Origin: Cloeon dipterum
Taxonomy: Eukaryota; Arthropoda; Insecta; Ephemeroptera; Baetidae
NCBI RefSeq assembly: GCF_949628265.1
Contig: NC_088789.1
Span: 30,993,883-31,057,882, forward strand
Direction: 5' to 3'
Length of the DNA stretch: 64,000 bases
Part shown: piece after piece, positions 56,036 to 64,000 of the stretch
Position numbering within the stretch: the first letter of the stretch is position 1
Layout of the letters: every line of letters starts with the position of its first letter
Program-made: the position numbers and the translations under genes
Notes under the pieces: generated by a model
What the model was told of the DNA's origin: nothing
Seen by the model: the letters and a program-made list of their open reading frames with translations, nothing else
Database searches by the model: none

Positions 56036-57876
56036 TCAAGGGCGATGATTGCTGAACGATTCTAATATCGGAACGAGTGTTGCGTTGTTGACAATAATTT
56101 TCCTGATTTCGTTAGGAGAACATACTTGGTCGTTTTTCAAACGGTTCGCGAGATCAACATACTCTTGTCCACTATAGACGAAATGAATATCTTTCAGTTT
56201 CGGAAGAAACGCTGAAATATTTTCTAAGAAATCCACAAGTTCCTTAAAAGCACCATGGTCGGAGTTCTCGCCGTTAGTGTATATTTCAAGAGTTTCCAGC
56301 TTCTGCAGGATCTGATTTTTGGAAACCATCTTGTTCAATTCGACCAAATCTTCTTTACGGAGAACACCGGATATTTCAATTTTTCTTAAATTTGGAGATG
56401 ACAGAATCTTGGGAAGAAAGTTTCCTTTGTTATATCTAGAAAAACATTCTTATTACATTTTTTCATTTTGGAAATAAAAATGTTTTTACCCAGTGTCATT
56501 TATACAGAGTTCTTTAAGGTTTGGAATCTTCTCCATCTGTAATGATGTGCCATCAAACCCTACTTTGAAGAGTTGAATAGTTTCCAGCTTTGGACAGAGC
56601 TCTAAGATTTGCCCGTCAAAAATTCGTTGATCCGAATCTTCTAAGTAAAGCATTCGCAAATTGCAACCGTACAAGAGCAAAATATCGGCAACGACCTTTT
56701 CGTTTTTGGCACTCAAAGAAATCAGTGTTGTGATTTTGGAAAATTTTGGCATTTGTAGAGCAGTTGAAATATTCCTGAGGCATTGACATAGGATCTAGAA
56801 TATAATTTTTAATGAAAGATGAATTAAAGCTAGCATTTGCGTTGATTTGTACCTCAAGATATGTGACATCAGGGTGTTTCAGGTGAATCTCCATATCGGG
56901 TGACTTGAACCAGTCCTCGTCACAGGAAAAAAACTTCCGTTTTCCTAGAGTCCCTTTCTCATTCTCTGACTCTAGAAAGTCTTCAAATTTGTAGTTGCGG
57001 AATGTAGTTTGAACTTCACTTTCAAGATTTGTGGCGATATTAAGATGAGGAAATTGCTGCTGGATTGCGCGTGTTTCGTCAACATTTGAATAACCAACGA
57101 GCAATCTCACGTTTCCAAGGGAATGTCTGATCTCCTCCACTGTCACTTCGAAGCCACCATGTTTCTCAAAACCAATAATCTCGAGGATTTGTAATTTCGG
57201 CATGATTCTGCAGAGCTTTGTGAGTTGAGCGGTTCCTAAATATAAATATTTCATCTCCAATATTTTTAGGTGCTTCAATTCGGTCAGGTGGTCAAGCAAT
57301 ATCAAATGTTGTTCGTTTCGAAAATCGATGTCTCTGCTGTTGAGGACAATATGTTCGATGTTTGGAGCTTGATTCTTAACTGTGTCAATGACCTGTGAAA
57401 ATTATGTAGGTTAAATCTTTAAGTATAAATGTAAACTGATGTATCACATTACCCATTTAACAACGCTCAACTCAGTGCTCGCAATATTTGGGATATCATC
57501 TCGAAATAATCGTGGTCTTTTTGGCAAAAAAGCATCCAAATCCAAGAACTTCGTGCTTGTGGTCAGCAGAAAGGGGATTTTCAATAGATGAGATTCTAGT
57601 TTGTTTATTTCAGGAATCTCTTTCATCTCAACAAGCAAGTGTTGAAATATTTTGTCACACATGTCGTTTGCTATGAAAATGATTACTTTACAAAAATACA
57701 GTTCAGAATGTACACTTACGCAAATAGGTCGCGAGATGGTTTCGTGGAATTAGGGCTGCGTAGGGGTTTATACTTCTGATGATTGTTCCAAGTGCATACT
57801 TCACCATCTTTTGGACCCCGTATAATCTTGCCAGTCTCCTTTTGGTTAATTCAACCAAATCAATTTGGTTCGCCAT
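56036..57876 (-). CDS. Leucine-rich-repeat-like family protein L2, intact, 539 residues
   Basis: Exons in coding order: 57720-57876, 57453-57670, 56853-57392, 56490-56794 and 56036-56435; 540 codons including the stop, with intron phases identical to L3. It starts MANQIDLVELTKRRLARLYG. Exon 2 encodes MCDKIFQHLLVEMKE followed by KFLDLDAFLPKRP, conserved in all three copies. Exons 3 to 5 carry leucine-rich, repeat-like stretches (LKHLKILEM, MPKLQILEI, CPKLETIQL, IPNLKELCI, LPKLKDIHF). There are no secretion signals, so it is probably intracellular. The closest relative is L1 rather than L3. Function unknown. Confidence 0.8.
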
Positions 57877-58600
57877 CCTGAATCAAAACACGAATATTTA
57901 TAATATGTTCCAAAAGCTGGCAAATTTGGTGACTTGCAATATCAAAATGTCAAAACTTAAGCAAATGCTTCAATACTCCAGCGAGGAGGTTATTTAAAGA
58001 TGCGGCCACATTTGGGCCCAAAGATTCATTGTGAACAATGGGGTCCTATGATATCTGTTTGCGAGAAAATTAATCGTTGCCGAGTAAGCTCGTATTCTTC
58101 TTTGGATGTGCTGACCAAAGTTACAAGAAATATTTATAGATGTTAAATATACTTTTATTCGAAACTACAACTGTAGCTCATATCCTATTTATAATGTTAA
58201 GCTTCGTGAAACTATAAGCATTGTTGTTGTAGTACCTCTGCTGTCTGCTCACGGTTTAGCTCATCCGGAGAGTTATGAGCCCACTGGGCAAAGTCAAAAA
58301 AATAAATCTATGTACTATAATATTATCATCCCAGTATAGTTTTTATGTTGGAACCCTGGATTATGCTTAATAGAAAAATATTTATGTCCATTATCAATGC
58401 TGTGCATTTGGATTTTACCTGAATAGTCTCTCCTTTTCAATCGAATTGCCAAATTCTACAGCCGAAATCGAACACACTTAGCTACTATAGCTCGTTCTCC
58501 CAGAAATAAACAAGAAGTACCAGTCACGTGATCGGTTGGGTAAACTAAGGAGTTGAGACACACTTCGAGAACTTGCACTCCATGATGTTTTTCATTGACT

Positions 58601-58792
58601 GGTCCCACCCAGAATTGGTCACGTAATCTGTATTTGGTAAACGGTCGCTCTGTGACGTAATTCGGCTAGAAGAAGTAAGATGGCTGCTGTGCCTGTACCT
58701 CAGTACTTTTTTTTAAAAACATGCATGATCGCCCAGGGAGGTGCTGCGCTCTGACGAGAACGATTATACCGAAATCGGTGCCCGATAATTCA
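58601..58792. promoter_or_regulatory. Conserved upstream module of the L family (unit L2)
   Basis: Same order of motifs as in units L1 and L3, but the E-box is changed to CACGTA and the CRE to TGACGTAA. AAGATGGCTGCT and GGAGGTGCTGCGCTCTGACG are retained. It lies about 0.7 kb upstream of the L2 start codon. Confidence 0.5.
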
Positions 58793-58929
58793 AAATATTC
58801 GAATGAATCATATATAACTGCAAAATTATCTCGTTCTTAAAAAGTATTAAATAAGGGTTTTTCAAGCAGACATCTGAAATCTAAGCCGCCCACATATTAA
58901 TCGGTGGTGGATTTTCGGCTCCAAGCCGT

Positions 58930-59420
58930 CAAAATTGATGTCGATGGTGGATGGTGGCTGGCTGGCAGCTCCAGCTTTTATATCCTTTATTAGATCTCAT
59001 CTTTCTGCGACGCATTCGAACAGCGCGGTCTTCCAGGCTGTCCAGGCTTCAGCGAGATCGTCTTCCTATTTCCTACATCACTTCTCTTGCAGCTTCACCG
59101 CGAGTAGGTTGTTGAGAGACGGCCAGTGGGCGCGCCAGCGTAGAGTTTGGCACTCTGTACACTGATGCGATATGAGGAAACGCAGACTAGAAACCGTTTC
59201 ACGTCTCACCTCAACCCAGACGGCCTCAGCCGTGGTCTCGAGCTGTGTCTATCGGCGTGGCTGAAGCTGCGGAAAAATATGGCCAGCAGAAAATCACCTG
59301 CTGCTCTGCGGCCGCCGTTTCTGTCCTTCCGCAGCACAACGTAGTCAGAGGGGATCATCTCGTGGCCAAAAATATCAGGCGAGGTTATCATCCTCATCGT
59401 CACCCCATCACAGTTGCAAA
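58930..59420 (-). mobile_element. Degenerate non-LTR retrotransposon fragment (endonuclease region)
   Basis: A minus-strand frame at 59206-59403 reads SPDIFGHEMIPSDYVVLRKD, then RNGG and LLAIF. This matches the conserved pattern of the APE-type endonuclease of LINE elements, where (I/F)P..Y.v.R.DR precedes a Gly-rich motif and LLA(I/V). Downstream (58930-59170), EAWTAWKTALFECVAER-like sequence resembles the linker before the reverse transcriptase. Stops and frame changes interrupt it and no reverse transcriptase is present, so it is a dead fragment. Confidence 0.5.
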
Positions 59421-59655
59421 TAATGACCAGGGCAACTTTTCTACCAACACATGAAGAATGAACGTCAGTCCCTGAATCCGACGAGAAAAAATCAAACTAA
59501 AACTGAAGACTTGAAATATTTGTGTATTAATTTTTTGCATAAGCGGAAAAAGTATATTAATATTTTGGGGATTCAAATGTATGATTTAAGTGAAAGATAA
59601 ATAAGAAAATTTGCTGAGCTAGATACATGGGTATCAGTTTATTGTAAAAGAGATT

Positions 59656-61489
59656 TCAAGTGCGACGTTTTTGGAACGATTCAAACATCGGAACGAGTGT
59701 TTTATTCTTGACAATTAGTTTCCTGATTTTGCAACGAGGATAAAAATTGCCACTTTTCATACGGTTTGCAAAATCAACATACTCTATTCCATCAGAGAAA
59801 AACTGAACATATTTCAGTTTTGGAAGAAACGCTGAAACATTTTCGAAGAAAAGAATGAGTTCCTTGAAATTATCAAGGTCGAAGTCATCAGCGTAGATCA
59901 ATACATTGAGCGATTCCAGTTCCTGCAGGATCTGATTTTCACTAACCATCATGTTCAATTCGAGCAAATCTTTTAGATAGAGAACATCGAATATTTCAAC
60001 TTTTTTCAAATGCGGTGACGATAGCATCTTGGGAAGAAAGTTTCCACGTTCATACCTGCAAATCGTAATGATATTATTTTTTGTTTTTATTATTTTGAGT
60101 AACGTTTTTTACCCAGTGTGGTTCAAATATAGTTCTTTAAGGTGAGGTAACTTGTCCAGTTGTACTGAAGTTTGATCAAGACCTACTCTGATCAGTTGAA
60201 TAGTTTCCAGCTTTGGACACAAGTCTAAGATTTTCGCGTCAAAACTTCGTTGATCACGACTTTCTATACAAAGCGTTCGCAATTCTTGACCGTACAGGCG
60301 CAAAATTACGGTAATGACCAATTCATTTTCAGCATTCCAAACAATCAGTGTTCTGATTTTGGAAAATTTTGGCATTTGTTTATCGATTGATTTGTTCCCG
60401 ACAAACTGACATTGGATCTAGAGCAAAAATATTTGTAGACGAATGAAAGCTGGATATTTGGTTAATTGTACCTCAAGATAAGTGATGTCAGGGTGTTTTA
60501 GGTGAATGTCCATTTCTGACGAATTGAACCAGTCGTTGCCACGGGAAAAATACTTCCGTGGCCCTGGAGTCCCTTTCTCAGAGTCTGACACAAGAAAGTC
60601 TTCAAAAATGTAGGGATGGAATGCACTTTCATATCCTTGTTCCAAGTGTGATGCGATATTTAGATAAGGCGATTGCTGCTGGATTTTACGTTTTTCATTT
60701 TCGTTCGTAGTACACACGAGCAATCTCAGGTTTCCAAGGGATTGCTTAAGCTCCGGCCATGATACTCTGACGCCGTGTCTTCCTAATAGGCGGACATAAA
60801 GGACTTGTAGTTCCGGCATGCTTCTACACAGATTTTTGAGTTGAGCAGTTGCGACAGAGATGCGCTTTATCTCTAATATTTTGAGATGCTTCAATCCGGT
60901 CAGGTAGCGATAAAGCAAAGTAAAATGTTCTTCCTTGCTATTATCGATGTTTCTGCTGTTGAAGACAATATGCTCTATGTTTGGAGCATGTTGCTTGGCT
61001 GTGTCAATGACCTGTAAAATTATATATCAGTTAAATCATTAAAGATAAAAGAAATCTGCTTTATCATATTACCCATTTCAGAATGATGATCTCGTCGTTT
61101 TTAAGGTATTTTATAGCATCTGTATAAATCGGTGGTCTCTCTGGCAAAAAAGCATCCAAATCCAAATACTTGGTGCTTGCATTCAGAAGGAAGGGAATTT
61201 TCATTCGATATTCAATTTTGTTTATTTGTGGATTCTGTTCCATTTCAACCAGCAATTGTTGAAATATTTCCTCACACAAGTCGAGCGCTAAAGAAAAATA
61301 TTTTATTTAAAAATAAGATTGTTAAAAAATTGATCACTTACTCAAATAATTCGCGAGATGGTTCTTTGAAACTAGGGCATCGTCTAGGTTTAAGCTTCTT
61401 ATGATTGTTCCAATCACATTCTTCTCCATCTTTTTTAACTTCTTAAGTATACTTCTAGGCAATTCACCTGAATCTTCTTGGTTCTCCAT
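59656..61489 (-). CDS. Leucine-rich-repeat-like family protein L3, intact, 535 residues
   Basis: Exons in coding order: 61342-61489, 61073-61287, 60472-61011, 60113-60417 and 59656-60055; 536 codons including the stop. It starts MENQEDSGELPRSILKKLKK. Exon 2 keeps the CEEIFQQLLVEME and KYLDLDAFLPERP motifs. Exons 3 to 5 have leucine-rich stretches (LKHLKILEI, MPELQVLYV, CPKLETIQL, LPHLKELYL, LPKLKYVQF). Exon 3 (540 bases) and exon 4 (305 bases) have exactly the same length in L1, L2 and L3. The most diverged of the three copies. No targeting signal; function unknown. Confidence 0.8.
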
Positions 61490-63197
61490 CCTGAATCATA
61501 TATCCAAACCAAATTTTTAAAATTAATATAACGCTTGGCTCTAAAAGCTAAATTATTTCAAAAGCTGCTTTTTGCACCTTGCCAGAGGATTTTCGGACAA
61601 ATATGTATGGTGTTTAAATTAGAATATTCTCCGTGAGAGAGAGAAACAAATCAAGATACCTATCGGTTTTCAATCAAAATTTTAATTTTTCTGGTAGGCT
61701 GTTCAAGAGTATTATTATTACTATAGAGATCTCCCGAGTTTCGATTCAATGACCTCCGTCAGGAAAGGAAATGCAGCAACATAATGCTTATTAAAAGTCT
61801 CCCACGTAATATATAACCAAATATTTAGACACGTTGGATAGCCCAAGCATGATACTATAATTTGTGCACTGTAATTTACCTGAGAGTAGGTTAATTAATT
61901 GTCAGTTGAAAAATCAAAATTATTGCGCCAAGAGCAAACACCAATGTGTTCATACAGAAATAAACAAGCAGTAACTTGTACGTGATCGGGCGAGGAAGCT
62001 GAAGAAGGAGTTGAGACACAATTCGATTACGTATACTCCATTTATTTGCTGGACCCTCCCAGAATTGGTCACGTGAGCCATATGCTTTAAACACAACTCT
62101 GTGACGTCATTCGGTTAAGAAGAACTAAGATGGCTACTGTGTCTGTACCACAGTAGTTTTAAAAGACGTGCACGATCGGCCTGTGGGAGGTGCTGAGCTC
62201 TCACGAAAAAATTTCGTATTAAATTTGGTGACCGAAAATAAAAATTTTAGATATTCAATGCTTATATTAAAAACGAGATTCTTTCAGCCGTCAACAAATT
62301 CTAACGTGGGCGAAAACCCCGGGCAGGCACCGCCATGAATATTCTCCGGAGCAGCAGAGTGACGACGAGCGGATCATCAAATGATATAATATTTCCTGAG
62401 TTTTATCAAGGACAAAAATCGCCATGAATTTCTAAAGTTCAAATGTTGCGAATTTAATTGCTCAAAACTTTGGAATTTTTAATAAAATGCTCTCCTGTGC
62501 CTAATCAAAATTCTGAAGGGAACAAGGACAGGGAATGCTGGGTTTCCGTCCCATCCCTGACCGATGGGGCTATTTTTTCATTTCGGGACGGACAATTTCA
62601 GCTGGACGAGAGACAGTGTTGTCGGCATTATTAAAAGCATAAAGATTCTCACATTGTCAATTTATTGAATTGTTTTACAGTCCTGCTGATTAATTAAACA
62701 AGAGTCTGTCGAAAAAAGAATTATTGTTTGGTCAAACCTTCCCCTGCGACCAAAGTTAAAAGAATTGTGTATTTTAAAAATTAAATAGTCGTTGAATTAC
62801 ATTATTTAGCGTCACTTTAATGATTTTGTCCTAAAATGTAATTATAAAAATCAATTCTAGTGATAAGTATCCTTTTTAAGGTTTCAAAATAACAATCCAG
62901 GAATAATTCCCATGCAAAATAAATTTAATATTTTGCAGTTTTAAAAATTGATAAAATATAAAACAGATTTTTTCACATTTTGTTTAAAATAGGTCAAAAA
63001 CTTTAAGTTCTCATATTACAAGACATAAATTTATAATTTCTACGCAGCACTTAGCGATTTGTTTTACCACAACTTCAAGATTAATAAATAAACATTGCAC
63101 TTTCTGATAAAGTGTATCACGTCCACTCGCTTTCATCTTCGAAAGATGGTCCAATAAACTCTGCAGCAAAAGTCCAAAAACATATAAGAGACTCTTT
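61490..63197. other. Intergenic region upstream of L3, with the third regulatory module
   Basis: After the module at 62052-62240 the sequence is AT-rich, apart from 62300-62660, which has a few GC-rich patches but no supported gene. The AGAAATAAACAAGCAG sequence seen upstream of L1 recurs at about 61957-61972. Confidence 0.45.
62052..62240. promoter_or_regulatory. Conserved upstream module of the L family (unit L3)
   Basis: Contains CCCAGAATTGGTCACGTGAGCC with E-box CACGTG (62070-62075), CRE TGACGTCA (62102-62109), AAGATGGCTACT and GGAGGTGCTGAGCTCT. It lies about 0.6 kb upstream of the L3 start codon and aligns with the modules of L1 and L2. Confidence 0.5.
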
Positions 63198-63513
63198 TCA
63201 GCCCTTGTAGTAGCGTGAGGGTCCAAGAATTAGGTCAAATTCTGAATAGTCTATTGGTTGGTGCCGGTGCCTTATTTTTCCATGTACTTGCTTCTCGAAA
63301 ATTTCCGATAGTTCATATCTGTAGGGATCCTCGAAGGAAAGGCAGCTTGCATCCTTCGGCCCCCTTTTTTGTCGTTCTTTGCATGCCTTTTCCTTCAATT
63401 CAGTCACTTCCTGCTCTCTCGTCAATATTCTAGGCTTGGTAAGATGTTGTGATGGAGCAACCACAGCTACTGCTTTCAGCTTCTCCTGGAATGGTGACTC
63501 AACAGACGTGGGT
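63198..63513 (-). CDS. Last exon of an unrecognised gene (partial)
   Basis: A 316-base open stretch follows a good acceptor (TTTGTAG, exon from 63513) and ends with a TGA after SRYYKG. It encodes about 105 residues of balanced, charged composition, including LTREQEVTELKEKACKERQK (probably helical) and DPYRYELSEIFEKQ. No family was recognised. Upstream exons are not visible between here and the window end, which is occupied by a MITE, so they would lie beyond 64000. An accidental frame is possible, but length, composition and splice site favour a real exon. Confidence 0.5.
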
Positions 63514-63646
63514 CTACAAATATTAAAAAGTTTGTTTAATTTCATGGAAACCTGGCAATAGCAACGTTCAATTTTCCATTAGATTCTAATCGAAAGTTAC
63601 AGACTAAAATATAGGACAAAAAGGATAGAGCGTAATATTCCATTTT

Positions 63647-64000
63647 AGTGTTCAGACCCGCCAACAGATGGCGCCACCGAATACTTCCGTTATAAATTTA
63701 ATTTTAAGGCGATTCCTCTGCGATTTCAGACACAATCCTGCCACTGTACATTCTTATGACGAGCTAAAAACCAAATTTGTTTCCAACATTCGCCATAGAG
63801 AATCTTGAAAATTTGTTTTTTGATAAAAAAAATATATATTTCCGATCATGTAAAGGCGAGTGGCTTAACCGATTTTGGTTTTCAGCCCGTCAAAAGAAAG
63901 TATAATAGTGCAGAATGCACAGTAGAAGTATTGAGTCTGAAATCACAGTGGAAGTGCCTTTAAATTAAATTTATTACGAAAGTATTCGATGGCGCCATCT
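63647..64000. mobile_element. Foldback MITE, family M1 (copy e), truncated by the window end
   Basis: Begins with TAGTGTTC and CCAACAGATGGCGCC, and ends at the window edge inside the matching GGCGCCATCT. The outermost terminal repeat seen in copies a to c is missing on the left. Interior similarity to the other copies includes CGATTTTGGTTTTCAGC. Confidence 0.7.

Larger units (their letters stand above)
57900..59640. other. Spacer between L2 and L3
   Basis: Contains the conserved module (58601-58792) and a degenerate retrotransposon fragment (58930-59420). The start of the spacer resembles the DNA just upstream of L1 and L3. No other gene is supported. Confidence 0.5.

Noticed and set aside
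59206..59403. An active retrotransposon gene between L2 and L3
   Set aside because: Only a short endonuclease-like stretch remains, with stops on both sides and no reverse transcriptase.
1..64000. tRNA or rRNA genes
   Set aside because: Reading both strands, I found no sequence with paired A and B boxes and a cloverleaf, nor any rRNA-like segment. A covariance-model scan would be decisive.

Overview
The window looks like a compact, AT-rich arthropod nuclear genome, most likely an insect. The genes are split into short exons by GT-AG introns, often only 50-60 bases long. The introns carry inverted-repeat transposons, and the recognisable families are a secreted S1 protease, Merlin (a FERM protein) and an unconventional myosin. 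No bacterial, viral or organelle gene organisation is visible. A mayfly-like insect is possible from the look of the lineage-specific families, but that is only a guess.

Layout. (1) From 2.6 to 33.5 kb, four tandem minus-strand paralogs (called A, B, C and D) each encode a secreted chymotrypsin-fold serine protease in 12 exons. All four reading frames can be followed from the signal peptide to the stop (563, 568, 575 and 586 residues), and all keep the His-Asp-Ser triad. The duplicated unit (about 6-8 kb) includes the intergenic DNA, so the same non-coding blocks recur between the genes. Every transposon insertion inside the genes lies in an intron: a 0.8 kb foldback in B intron 1, a shared MITE in C and D intron 5, and a 5.8 kb near-perfect palindrome in D intron 7. 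(2) At 38.3-40.2 kb lies the 5' part of a Merlin (NF2)-like gene. It has an in-frame gap in the FERM domain, no visible tail, and introns crowded with CCGCCAT/ATGGCGG motifs. (3) At 41.2-41.6 kb is a frameshifted myosin motor-IQ fragment on the minus strand. (4) At 41.99-49.13 kb is a 92-bp satellite, about 78 copies, each with a GC-rich imperfect hairpin. (5) At 49.1-50.1 kb are a duplicated exon-like block and a 154-bp MITE. (6) From 51.8 to 61.5 kb, three tandem minus-strand copies of a five-exon leucine-rich-repeat-like family (L1, L2, L3) are each accompanied upstream by a conserved module with E-box and CRE motifs. L2 and L3 are intact; L1 has a probable frameshift at its last exon. A degenerate non-LTR retrotransposon piece lies between L2 and L3. 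(7) At 63.2-63.5 kb is the last exon of an unrecognised minus-strand gene, followed by a truncated MITE.

How it fits together: the window holds two independently expanding gene families in repeat-rich DNA, separated by a block of gene fragments and satellite. The four proteases share a non-basic residue at the expected activation bond, a non-trypsin-like S1 pocket and a furin-like site upstream of the catalytic domain. This suggests an unusual activation route for the whole array. Exon boundaries were placed by hand from reading frame, splice consensus and comparison of paralogs; no transcript data were available.
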